DNA from: Aquabacter cavernae
Lineage (GTDB): Bacteria > Pseudomonadota > Alphaproteobacteria > Rhizobiales > Xanthobacteraceae
Assembly (NCBI RefSeq): GCF_003993795.1
Contig: NZ_RWKV01000017.1
Location: forward strand, 372,001 to 436,000
Direction: 5' to 3'
Length of the DNA stretch: 64,000 nucleotides
Shown: positions 26,812 through 35,192 of the stretch, in pieces
Numbering within the stretch: the first letter of the stretch is position 1
Layout of the letters: every line of letters starts with the position of its first letter
Made by a program: the position numbers and the translations under genes
Notes under the pieces: model-generated
Seen by the model: only the letters and a program-made list of their open reading frames with translations
Databases searched by the model: none
What the model was told of the DNA's origin: nothing

Positions 26812-29645
26812 TGGGGCTTCCCCTCGGCTTCGCGACGCCGCTGATCCTCACCGCCTTCCTCGCTCTGCCCCTGCTCTGGTTCCTGCTGCGCGTGGTGCCG
26901 CCCAAGCCCCGCGAAGTGGTGTTCCCCCCCACCGGGCTGCTGCTGGACATTCCCCCGAAGGAAGAGACCGCCGCGCGCACGCCCTGGTGGCTCACTGTGC
27001 TGCGCCTGCTGCTGGCGGCCCTGGTCATCCTGGCCGCCGCCGGGCCCATCTGGAACCCGCCCACCGCCGCGCCGGGGCCGCGCGGCCCCTTGGTGCTGCT
27101 CATCGACCAGGGATGGGCCGCCGCCGCCACCTGGGACGCCCGGATCGAGACCGCCACCGGGCTCGTGATGGAAGCGGAGACCGAAGGGCGCGGCGTGGCG
27201 CTCATTCCCACGGGCGACGTGCCCAAGGATGTCTCGCTGCTGCTGCCCGCCCAGGCCCGCGACCGGCTGCGCTCGCTGAAGCCCGTCGCCTATCTGCCCG
27301 ACCGGCGGGAGGCGCTGGACCTTGCCGCGCGGCATCTGGCGGCCGAGCCGCAGGCCGGGCTGGTGTTTCTCAGCGACGGCGCCGACCTGAAGGATGCCCC
27401 CGCCCTCACCGAGGCTTTGGGCGCGCTGAAGCCCGCCACCCCGCCCGTGGTGCTGGTGGGCGGCCTTGCCACGCCCCTCGCCTTGACCGCCCCCGACAAT
27501 GCCGCCGGCGCCCTCACCGTGAAGGTGCTGCGCCCCGATACGGGCGGTGCCCGTGCCGGCCATGTTGAGGCCCGCGACCTCAAGGGCCTGCCGCTGGGCA
27601 CCGCGCCCTTCGCCTTCGAGCCCGGCGCCACGGAAGCGGAAGCGCGCTTCGACATGCCGGTGGAACTGCGCAACGAGATCGCCCGGCTGGAAATCACCGG
27701 GGAAGCCTCGGCCGGCGCGGTGCAGTTGCTCGACAAGAGGTGGCGCCGCCGCGCGGTGGGTCTGGTCTCCGGCGCCTCGGCCGATACCGGCCAGCCGCTG
27801 CTCGCCCCCACCTATTATCTCTCCCGCGCGCTCGCGCCGTTCGCGGACATTCGGCAGGCGGAGGGCGGCGCGCCGAGCGAAGCCATCAACCGCTTCATCG
27901 ACCAGCGCGTGCCGGTCATCGTCCTCACGGACGTGGGCACCATTCCGCCCGCCACCCGCCAGAGGCTGCTGAAATATGTGGAGGATGGCGGCGTGCTCAT
28001 GCGCTTCGCCGGGCCGCGCCTCGCCAATGCCCAGGACGACCTCCTGCCCGTGCGCCTGCGGCGCGGCGGGCGGGTGCTGGGCGGCTCGCTCTCCTGGGAG
28101 ACCCCCCAGGCGCTGGGCAGCCTCACGGCGGAAGGCCCCTTCCATGACGTGCCCTTGCCCAACGACGTGACCGTGACCCGTCAGGTTCTGGCGGAGCCGG
28201 ACGGCGCGCTCGGCGAACGCACCTGGGCGACGCTGACGGACGGCACGCCGCTGGTCACCGGCACGCGGCGCGGACAGGGCAGCCTCGTCCTGTTCCACGT
28301 CACCGCCGACACCTCCTGGTCGAACCTGCCGCTTTCTGGCACATTCGTGGAGATGTTGCGCCGTGTGATCGCCCTTGCCGACACGGCCGCCCTCGCCGAA
28401 GAGGCGCCGGCCGCCGGTTCGCCCGCGCCCGCCACACAGGCGAGCCTGCCCCCCAATCGCCTGCTGAACGGCTTCGGCGCCTTCGAGCCCGCCGGTCCCT
28501 TCGCCCGCCCGCTTGCCTCCGGCTATGCGGGCCGCGCCGCGGCCGAGCATCCGCCCGGCTTCTACGGCCCGCCGGACGGCATGGTGGCGCTCAATGCCCT
28601 CCTGCCAGCCGACCGCCTGGTGCCGCTGGACCTTGCCCCGCTCGGCGGCACGGTGGAGCCGCTGCGCGTGGGGGAGCCGCGCGACCTGCGCGGGCCTGTC
28701 CTCATCGCCGCCATGCTCCTGCTGCTGCTGGATGCCCTGGCCGTGCTGTTCCTGGCCGGCGGCCTCGCCCGCCTCGGCCGCCGCCGGGCCGCCTCCGCCG
28801 CGCTCATCGCCGCCCTGGCTGTCGGCACGGGGCTCCTCGTCACGGGCCTGCCCGCTCCGGCCTTCGCCCAGTCCAATGCCCAGAAGGCGGCCGATCCCTT
28901 CGCCCTCGAAGCCACCGGCCAGACCCGCCTCGGCTATGTGGTGACGGGGGACACGGAGGTGGACAACGTCAGCCGCGCGGGGCTCGGCGGGCTTGCCACT
29001 TTCCTTGGCCAGCGCACCGCCCTCCAGGCGGGCGAGCCCATGGGCGTGGACCTCACCCGCGACGAGCTGGCCTTCTTCCCCCTCCTCTACTGGCCCATCC
29101 TGCCGGACGCTCCCATGCCCTCGGCGGCGGCGCTGGCGCGGGTGAACGCCTTCATGAAGCAGGGCGGCACGGTCATCTTCGACACCCGCGATGCCCTGGA
29201 GACCTCCGGCGGCCCCAACGCGCCGCTCACCCCCGCCGCCCGCCGCCTGCGGGACATCCTCTCGGCCCTGGACATTCCCGAGCTGGAGCCCGTTCCGCGC
29301 GACCACGTCCTCACCAAGGCCTTCTACCTCCTGAAGGACTTCCCCGGCCGCTTCACCGGCGCGCCCACCTGGGTGGAAGCGCTGCCCGCCGCCCGCGACG
29401 GCGACGAGCGCCCCGCCCGCGCGGGCGACGGCGTCTCTCCCGTCATCATCACCGGCAATGACCTTGCCGGAGCCTGGGCGGTGAACGAGACCGGTGAGCC
29501 GCTTCTGCCGCTCACGCCCGGCGAGCCCCGCCAGCGCGAGATGGCGTTCCGCACCGGCGTGAACATCGCGATGTACGTGCTGACAGGCAATTACAAGGCC
29601 GATCAGGTGCATGTTCCCGCGCTGCTCGAACGGCTCGGACAATAG
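26808..29645 (+). CDS. BatA-like N-terminal / DUF4159 C-terminal membrane protein
   Basis: A 945-residue protein. The N terminus (GFATPLILTAFLALPLLWFLLRVVPPKPREVVFPP) with a second helix about 60-80 is the BatA/aerotolerance N-domain. A large periplasmic region of Rossmann-like and glutamine-amidotransferase-like segments follows (about 90-620), then further helices around 630-690, and a C-terminal DUF4159 domain (about 710-945: FALEATGQTRLGYVVTG, ELAFFPLLYWP, GGTVIFDTRD). This fusion is the common alphaproteobacterial third gene after moxR and DUF58. A frame reaching back to 26154 is a shadow inside DUF58. Role: membrane partner of the MoxR complex, exact activity unknown. Confidence 0.86.
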   Translation: MMGLPLGFATPLILTAFLALPLLWFLLRVVPPKPREVVFPPTGLLLDIPPKEETAARTPWWLTVLRLLLAALVILAAAGPIWNPPTAAPGPRGPLVLLIDQGWAAAATWDARIETATGLVMEAETEGRGVALIPTGDVPKDVSLLLPAQARDRLRSLKPVAYLPDRREALDLAARHLAAEPQAGLVFLSDGADLKDAPALTEALGALKPATPPVVLVGGLATPLALTAPDNAAGALTVKVLRPDTGGARAGHVEARDLKGLPLGTAPFAFEPGATEAEARFDMPVELRNEIARLEITGEASAGAVQLLDKRWRRRAVGLVSGASADTGQPLLAPTYYLSRALAPFADIRQAEGGAPSEAINRFIDQRVPVIVLTDVGTIPPATRQRLLKYVEDGGVLMRFAGPRLANAQDDLLPVRLRRGGRVLGGSLSWETPQALGSLTAEGPFHDVPLPNDVTVTRQVLAEPDGALGERTWATLTDGTPLVTGTRRGQGSLVLFHVTADTSWSNLPLSGTFVEMLRRVIALADTAALAEEAPAAGSPAPATQASLPPNRLLNGFGAFEPAGPFARPLASGYAGRAAAEHPPGFYGPPDGMVALNALLPADRLVPLDLAPLGGTVEPLRVGEPRDLRGPVLIAAMLLLLLDALAVLFLAGGLARLGRRRAASAALIAALAVGTGLLVTGLPAPAFAQSNAQKAADPFALEATGQTRLGYVVTGDTEVDNVSRAGLGGLATFLGQRTALQAGEPMGVDLTRDELAFFPLLYWPILPDAPMPSAAALARVNAFMKQGGTVIFDTRDALETSGGPNAPLTPAARRLRDILSALDIPELEPVPRDHVLTKAFYLLKDFPGRFTGAPTWVEALPAARDGDERPARAGDGVSPVIITGNDLAGAWAVNETGEPLLPLTPGEPRQREMAFRTGVNIAMYVLTGNYKADQVHVPALLERLGQ

Positions 29646-29653
29646 GACGGCCC

Positions 29654-31720
29654 ATGACCTACGGCCTCGCTTTCGACCCCTTCGTCTCGCTGCCCGTCCT
29701 GGCCGCCGCCGCCGCCGTCGCGGCGGTGCTGGCCGGACTGCTGCTGGCCTCGCGCACCCGCGGCGCGGTCTTCCGGGCGTTGGCACTGGTTGCGGGCCTT
29801 GCGGCGCTCGCCAATCCCTCCCTCACACAGGAAGAGCGCCAGCCGCTCTCCTCCGTGGTGGCGGTGGTGGTGGACAAGAGCACCAGCCAGGATTTCGGCG
29901 AGCGCACCGCCCAGACGGAAGCCGCCCGCGTCGCGCTGGCCGAACGGCTGGCGCGCATTCCGGGCCTTGAGGTGCGCAACATCGAGGCCAATGCCCGCGA
30001 CGGCGAGACCGACGGCACGCGCCTGTTCAGCGCCCTCTCGGCGGGCCTCTCCGACGTGCCGCCCGAGCGGGTGGCAGGCGCCGTCATGATCACCGATGGG
30101 CGCGTGCACGACGTGCCCGCCGACATCAACGCGCTTGGCTTCTCCGCCCCCGTCCACGGCCTCATCAGCGGCCGCGCGGGCGAGCGCGACCGGCGCGTGA
30201 GCCTGGAGAAGGCCCCGCGCTTCGGCATCGTGGGCCAGAAGCAGAGCCTCACCTTCCGCGTGACCGACGAAGGCGCCCCTCCCGGCGCCCGCGTAGGCGT
30301 GACCGTGCGGCGCGACGGCGAGGTGATCGCCCGCCCCGTGGTCACTGCCGGGCAGAACGCCACGGTGGACGTGGAGATCGCCCATGCCGGCCCCAACATC
30401 GTGGAGATCGAGGCGCCGGGCCTGGAAGGCGAGCTGACGCCGGTCAACAACCGCATCGCCGTCTCCATCGACGGGATCCGCGACAAGCTGCGGGTGCTGC
30501 TGGTGTCGGGCGAGCCCAACGTGGGCGAGCGCACCTGGCGCAACCTGTTGAAGAGCGATGCGAATGTGGACCTCGTCCACTTCACCATCCTGCGCCCGCC
30601 GGAGAAGCAGGACGGCACGCCCATCAATGAATTGTCGCTGATCGCCTTCCCCACGCGCGAGTTGTTCCAGACCAAGATCCGCGACTTCGACCTGATCATC
30701 TTCGACCGCTATTCCCAGCAGGGCGTGCTGCCGCAGGTCTATTTCGACAATATCGTGCGCTATGTGCGCAATGGCGGCGCGGTGCTGGTGGCGGCGGGCA
30801 CCGATTATGTGGAGCCCGGCTCGCTCTACAACACGCCGCTGGAAGAGATCCTGCCCGGCATGCCCACGGGCGAGACCACCCAGGTGCCGTTCCACGCCCG
30901 CCTCACCGATCCCGGCAAGCGTCATCCCGTCACCCGCTCCCTGCCCGGCGCCCAGGCCGAGCCGCCCCAATGGAGCCGCTTCTTCCGGGTGATCGATGCC
31001 GATGCCCGTTCCGGCGTCTCCGTCATGTCCGCGCCGGGCGACAAGCCCATCCTGATCCTGGACCGGGTGGGCGAAGGCCGCGTGGCCCTGCTCCTGTCCG
31101 ACCATTTCTGGCTCTGGGCGCGCGGCTATGAGGGCGGCGGACCCTATATCGACCTGCTGCGCCGCCTCTCCCACTGGCTCATGAAGGAGCCGGACCTGGA
31201 GGAAGAACGCCTCAAGCTCACCACCTCCGGCCGCGACCTGGTGGTGGAGCGCCAGACCATGGGCGACAGCGTGCCCCCCGCCCGCGTGACCCCGCCGGTG
31301 GGCCCCGAGCGCACGCTGACCCTGACACAGGTGGAGCCGGGCCTATGGCGCGCCACCACGCCCGCCGACCAGCTCGGCCTGTGGCGCGCCGCCAACGGGG
31401 ACCTGAACGCCCTGGTGAATATCGGCCCGCTGAACCCGAAGGAGTTCGCCGAGGTCACCAGCACCAAGGACGTGCTGGCCCCGGTCGCCACCGCCACCGG
31501 CGGCGGACTGTGGCGGCTCGCGGACCTCTCCGGCTCCGTGCCGCGCGTGGTGCCCGTGACCTCCGGCGAGCGCCTTGCGGGCGCCGACTGGATGGGCCTG
31601 CGCACACGGGATGTGAGCGTGGTGACGGGCGTCGGCCTGTTCCCGCTGTTCGCCGGCCTCTCCGGCCTGCTGCTCCTCCTGGGCCTGCTGGCCCTGAGCT
31701 GGGTGCGCGAGGGACGCTAG
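29654..31720 (+). CDS. Large membrane protein of the MoxR/DUF58 operon (von Willebrand-like and amidotransferase-like fold)
   Basis: The 688-residue product has two N-terminal membrane helices (about 10-30 and 40-55), then a von Willebrand-like segment (VVAVVVDKSTSQDF, VMITDGRVHDVP). A middle region (VRVLLVSGEPNVGERTWRNLL, LIIFDRY, GGAVLVAAG) resembles class I glutamine amidotransferase-like cores but shows no catalytic triad, and a C-terminal helix (about 663-683) ends WVREGR. It completes the four-gene unit. Such proteins are thought to form a membrane complex with MoxR, DUF58 and the DUF4159 protein; the substrate is unknown. The start follows the previous stop by 8 bp. Confidence 0.84.
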   Translation: MTYGLAFDPFVSLPVLAAAAAVAAVLAGLLLASRTRGAVFRALALVAGLAALANPSLTQEERQPLSSVVAVVVDKSTSQDFGERTAQTEAARVALAERLARIPGLEVRNIEANARDGETDGTRLFSALSAGLSDVPPERVAGAVMITDGRVHDVPADINALGFSAPVHGLISGRAGERDRRVSLEKAPRFGIVGQKQSLTFRVTDEGAPPGARVGVTVRRDGEVIARPVVTAGQNATVDVEIAHAGPNIVEIEAPGLEGELTPVNNRIAVSIDGIRDKLRVLLVSGEPNVGERTWRNLLKSDANVDLVHFTILRPPEKQDGTPINELSLIAFPTRELFQTKIRDFDLIIFDRYSQQGVLPQVYFDNIVRYVRNGGAVLVAAGTDYVEPGSLYNTPLEEILPGMPTGETTQVPFHARLTDPGKRHPVTRSLPGAQAEPPQWSRFFRVIDADARSGVSVMSAPGDKPILILDRVGEGRVALLLSDHFWLWARGYEGGGPYIDLLRRLSHWLMKEPDLEEERLKLTTSGRDLVVERQTMGDSVPPARVTPPVGPERTLTLTQVEPGLWRATTPADQLGLWRAANGDLNALVNIGPLNPKEFAEVTSTKDVLAPVATATGGGLWRLADLSGSVPRVVPVTSGERLAGADWMGLRTRDVSVVTGVGLFPLFAGLSGLLLLLGLLALSWVREGR

Positions 31721-31821
31721 AGCGCTTCCGAGCGAAGTGTGAAGCGGTTCGCGTAAAGGAACCGTGCAAAAACAAAGAGATAGAGTGCTCCAGCGTTGCC
31801 ATGAAAGGCTGGAGCACTCTA
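31721..31821. repeat. Rhizobial-type intergenic repeat with 13-bp inverted repeat
   Basis: The sequence AGCGCTTCCGAGCGAAGTG, a GAAGCGGTTCGCG block and an AAACAAAGAGATAGAG block resemble the abundant palindromic intergenic element of Rhizobiales genomes. It ends in a perfect stem AGAGTGCTCCAGC (31782-31794) and GCTGGAGCACTCT (31808-31820) with a 13-base loop. It sits directly after the stop of the last MoxR-operon gene and may act as its transcript end. Confidence 0.55.
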
Positions 31822-31876
31822 AGGAGTCCACCATCGGCCACGGCCTGCGTCGTGGCCGCACGCTGCCTTCAGCTTG

Positions 31877-33811
31877 TCAGGGCGTCGCCTTGCGCAGCGC
31901 GCCGAGCGCCTCTTCCAAGGCCCTGGAGAGGAAGAGCGAGCCCTCCACATTCAGATGGCCGCCATCATAATAAAGCGGCACGTCGCCCGTGCGGGGATGA
32001 CAGCTCTGTTCGTCGCAGAACAGGGCGCGGGGCATGAAGACCGCCACGTCCTTGTGGCCCTTCGCCAGCGCCTCCAGCGCCTGCTCGGTCGCCCGGCCCT
32101 CCGCGTCGGAGGCGGCGCGGGTGGTGCCGCACATGCTGTCATCCGCGCCCATGAAGGCGCGCCGGACGAGACAGCGCCCGCCGCCATTGGGGAAGGTGCC
32201 GGGCGGCGCCACCAGCAATACGGGCTTGCCCGCCGCCGTAATGGCCTCCACCGCCGTGGCAAGGCGCGCCATGGCCACATCCAGCGACGTCTCATTGGTC
32301 CAGCGGCCGGAAATCACCGCGAAGGCCACCTTGGGATCCTCCACGATGCGCCGGATCGCCTCGGCGCGGGAGGCATTGCATTGCTGGACGGCATTGCTCT
32401 GCCATCCGCTCCCCTCCGGGTCCGGCGCCTGCGGCGCGCAGCCCGCGCGGGAGAACTGAAGGAAGCCCATGCCCATCTTCTGCGCCACCGCGTCCAGCGC
32501 CGGGCCGTGCTGGTCGCCCTGGGAATCGCCCCACATGATGAAATAGGGCGCATCGGGGCGCGGATCACCGAAGCGGCACGCCGTCTCGCGATCCTTGGTC
32601 CGCCCGATGAGGCACGCCTCCCGGCCCTTCCAGAAGGTGTTCACGATGGCCTCGGTCTTCAGGAAGCTCGCGCTCGCGCGCCCCGGCAGGCCGCCCGTGG
32701 CGGTGAACAGGGTGCCGATAGCCACCAGGACGGCGAGAGCGCCCACGCCGACCCCGACGCTCACCCATTCGCCGCGCGTGGTGGACGGCCCGGACCGCCG
32801 GAACGGCGCCTCGATGAAGCGCCAGGAGAAGGCGGAGACGGCCACCATCACCGCGAACAGCAGCACGCACTCCAAGGGGCCGGGCGCGCGGAAGGTGAGG
32901 TAGCGGTGAATGGCGATGACCGGCCAGTGCCACAGATAGAGCGAATAGGAGATGAGCCCGATGCCGGCCACGGGCCCGAAGGACAGGAGCCGCCCCACCA
33001 GGGTGGTGCGCCCCTCCTCTCCGGCCCAGAGGATGAACAGGGCACCCAGCGTGGGCACGAGCGCGCTCACGCCGGGGAACAGGATCTTCTTCGGATCGAA
33101 CAGCGCGAGGGACACGAGGATGAGCACGAGACCGAGCCCCGCCACCCCTTCCGCCACCCGCGCGCTCCTGAGGCGCGGCAGATAGCCGAGCGCCAGGAAG
33201 GCGCCCAGCAGAAGCTCCCAGAAGCGCCCGTTGGAATTGTAGAAGCCCGCCACCGGCCGCAGCACCGCGTTGCGCGTCGCCACGTATAGCGACACCAGCA
33301 TGAGCACCACGAGGATATAGGGCAGGAAGCGCCGCAGCTTGGGATGGAACAGGACGGCCAGCAGCAGCGGCCAGCCCAGATAGAACTGCTCCTCCACCGA
33401 GAGCGACCAGGTGTGCAGCAGGAACAGTTCGTCCGGCGCCGCGCCGAAATAATGGGTGACGGACAGGAAATAGCGGTTGGCGAAGAAGATGGAGGCCGAG
33501 CGCAGCGAGGCGCCGAAATCCTCCAGCAATCCGGGCGGCAGGATGAACAGGCTGATGAGCGCCGTGACCAGTGCCACCGCCGCGAAGGCGGGCACGATGC
33601 GCCGCAGTCGCCGGTCGTAGAAGCGCAGCAGGCTGAACCGCCCCTCGCGAAGATCCGCCGCGAGGATGGAGGTAATCAAGTAACCCGATATGACGAAGAA
33701 GATGTCCACGCCGACGAAGCCGCCGGGAAGCCACTGCTCGTTGAAGTGAAAGAGAACGACCGGGAGAACCGCGAGAGCGCGCAAGCCGCTGATATCTGAC
33801 CGATACTTCAT
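31877..33811 (-). CDS. Acyltransferase-3 / SGNH fusion protein (OafA-like O-acetyltransferase)
   Basis: The 644-residue protein has about ten membrane helices of the acyltransferase-3 family (about 1-350: starts RSDISGLRALAVLPVVLFHF, then GGFVGVDIFFVISGYLIT, LLHTWSLSVEEQFY, LYLWHWPVI), followed by a periplasmic SGNH hydrolase-like domain (about 400-640) with the GDS block IMWGDSQGDQHGPALD, an N-containing block and the closing DGGHLNVEG with its D-x-x-H. Such fusions O-acetylate surface polysaccharides or peptidoglycan-linked glycans. No glycan biosynthesis genes are adjacent, so the acceptor is unknown. A much longer in-frame extension upstream was rejected because family similarity starts at this Met, which is preceded by GAGG. 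Confidence 0.9.
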   Translation of the reverse strand: MKYRSDISGLRALAVLPVVLFHFNEQWLPGGFVGVDIFFVISGYLITSILAADLREGRFSLLRFYDRRLRRIVPAFAAVALVTALISLFILPPGLLEDFGASLRSASIFFANRYFLSVTHYFGAAPDELFLLHTWSLSVEEQFYLGWPLLLAVLFHPKLRRFLPYILVVLMLVSLYVATRNAVLRPVAGFYNSNGRFWELLLGAFLALGYLPRLRSARVAEGVAGLGLVLILVSLALFDPKKILFPGVSALVPTLGALFILWAGEEGRTTLVGRLLSFGPVAGIGLISYSLYLWHWPVIAIHRYLTFRAPGPLECVLLFAVMVAVSAFSWRFIEAPFRRSGPSTTRGEWVSVGVGVGALAVLVAIGTLFTATGGLPGRASASFLKTEAIVNTFWKGREACLIGRTKDRETACRFGDPRPDAPYFIMWGDSQGDQHGPALDAVAQKMGMGFLQFSRAGCAPQAPDPEGSGWQSNAVQQCNASRAEAIRRIVEDPKVAFAVISGRWTNETSLDVAMARLATAVEAITAAGKPVLLVAPPGTFPNGGGRCLVRRAFMGADDSMCGTTRAASDAEGRATEQALEALAKGHKDVAVFMPRALFCDEQSCHPRTGDVPLYYDGGHLNVEGSLFLSRALEEALGALRKATP

Positions 33812-34177
33812 GACCTCGAACTGATTCTGCGGGACCTTGGAAAGGGCGCGGATCGTAAACGGGTGTTTCCCGATTGCCCAGCCCTTCACACCGCGCGCTT
33901 TCTTGCGCGCCCGCGCCGCATCCCCGAGGCCGCGTCCCGTGTCGCTGTTGAATGGAGACGCCACGCCCACCCGGTGTTTGCGGAGGCGAGAGGTGAATCG
34001 ACCTTGGCGAGCCACCGGATTAAGCTGCAACTTAAGCTCGCCTGATCGTCCCCTTCCGGAGCGGCGGCAGGATCGGGGCCGCGAGGCACGGCGAACACTC
34101 TGTCTCACAGCATGCCGCGTGGGCCCGCATTCCCAGGCCAGCGCGCAGAAGCCCGGCACATGGAGGGAGGCGCCGCG
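33812..34177. other. 366-bp divergent intergenic region
   Basis: This region lies between the divergent acyltransferase gene and the DUF5993-dsbB pair. I see no credible coding frame or strong repeat. It must hold both promoters. Long frames that cross it have no ribosome binding site and implausible composition. Confidence 0.55.
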
Positions 34178-34351
34178 ATGTTCATGGGTTTCATCCCGTT
34201 CCTGGTGGCGTTCGGGGCCGCCCTGCTCTCGCTGCGCCATGAGCGCCTGGCCCGGGCGGCCTGGGGCGCGACCGCGCTCCTGCTGGCGGTGTGGGCCGTC
34301 TATCACGGCTCGCACCACATGCCGGTCCTCTCCACCTATGGGGCCTGGTGA
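34178..34351 (+). CDS. DUF5993-type small membrane protein
   Basis: A 57-residue protein with two membrane segments (about 3-19 and 26-43) and a short tail GSHHMPVLSTYGAW. A strong GGAGGGAGG site precedes the ATG by 7 bases. Its size, form and position directly before a dsbB gene match DUF5993, a small family often paired with DsbB. The stop overlaps the next start as TGATG, so translation is coupled. Role unknown, perhaps an accessory subunit of the redox protein (inference). Confidence 0.7.
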   Translation: MFMGFIPFLVAFGAALLSLRHERLARAAWGATALLLAVWAVYHGSHHMPVLSTYGAW

Positions 34352-34920
34352 TGCGAACCGCGCGCACGTTCGACCTGCTGGCCCTCGCGGGCGTCTGCCT
34401 CACGCTGGTGATGGCTTTCTACTACCAAATCGTGCTGGGGGAGTTGCCCTGTGCGCTGTGCAATCTCCAGCGCCTCGGCTTCATGGTGTTCGGGGCCGGG
34501 CTGCTCCTCAACGTCCGGTTCGGCACGAGCCCATGGAACCATGTGCTGAGCGCGGTCGGCGCCCTGTTCGGCAGCCTCACCGCCTTGCTCCAGGTCTTCG
34601 TCCATGTCCTTCCGGGCACGCCGCCCACGGGAACCGCGTTTTTCGGGCTCCACATGTATGACTGGACCTATGTGGTCCTAACGGGTGCGCTGGTCTATTG
34701 CGTGCTCGCCCTCGCCTTCCAGGCCGCCTCAGGCCGGACGCGGGCATGCGAGGACCCAACATGGCGACCGCCCGGCGCAGGCCCGGTCTCGGCTGTTTTC
34801 ATCCTGCTGGTGAGCGCCAACCTCGTCTCGGCCTTTCTCGAAAACGGCTTCGAGCCCTTCAAGAGCGGCGGGCAATTGCATTACCGGATGCTCTATGACG
34901 GGGACATCATGAAGCCGTAG
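34351..34920 (+). CDS. DsbB-family disulfide bond protein lacking the second cysteine pair
   Basis: The 189-residue four-helix protein keeps the DsbB quinone-side pair C34-x-x-C37 in LPCALCNLQRLGFM, which normally reoxidises by passing electrons to ubiquinone. The second periplasmic loop (HVLPGTPPTGTAFFGLHMYDW) has none of the cysteines that in E. coli DsbB (C104/C130) exchange with DsbA. Other cysteines (C16, about C117 and C131) lie in or near membrane or cytoplasmic parts. It ends with an extra helix (about 141-160). It may serve a different partner, or electron flow may differ. It is coupled to DUF5993 upstream; no DsbA gene is adjacent. Confidence 0.8.
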   Translation: MRTARTFDLLALAGVCLTLVMAFYYQIVLGELPCALCNLQRLGFMVFGAGLLLNVRFGTSPWNHVLSAVGALFGSLTALLQVFVHVLPGTPPTGTAFFGLHMYDWTYVVLTGALVYCVLALAFQAASGRTRACEDPTWRPPGAGPVSAVFILLVSANLVSAFLENGFEPFKSGGQLHYRMLYDGDIMKP

Positions 34921-35013
34921 GGTCCGTACGCAATGGGAGAGAGTCCCCCCTCAACGCCGATCCGTCTTGGATACGGACCCAAGGGGCCGATCAGGATGAG
35001 GCGGCCTGCGCGC

Positions 35014-35081
35014 TGAAACCCGTCCTTCCCTTGACCCCTGCCTTCTCTTGACCCCTGCCTTTTCCTGAACCTTGCTTTTTC
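35014..35081. repeat. Degenerate 17-bp tandem repeat, four units
   Basis: Two near-identical units, TTGACCCCTGCCTTCTC (35031-35047) and TTGACCCCTGCCTTTTC (35048-35064), are flanked by diverged copies TGAAACCCGTCCTTCCC before and CTGAACCTTGCTTTTTC after. The array lies about 110 bp upstream of the Na/Pi-type transporter gene. It is not a PHO box. Each unit starts with a -35-like TTGAC. Confidence 0.55.
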
Positions 35082-35192
35082 ACTTGCCGCCGAAGCGCCG
35101 ACAATGCATCGGCCTTGGATCGCGTCCCTCAGGGGCACGGGCCGGTTGGCGTGATGCCTGGGGCGCTCACGCGCATGGGGGCGGGGTTTTAC

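Noticed and set aside
26634-29786. A 1050-codon minus-strand open frame opposite the MoxR operon
   Set aside because: The opposite strand carries the BatA/DUF4159 gene with clear domains. The minus frame is a low-complexity shadow rich in Gly, Arg, Gln and His.
35014-35081. PHO-box array upstream of the Na/Pi-type transporter
   Set aside because: The repeat period is 17 bp and the units do not contain the CTGTCAT-type half-sites with 11-bp spacing.
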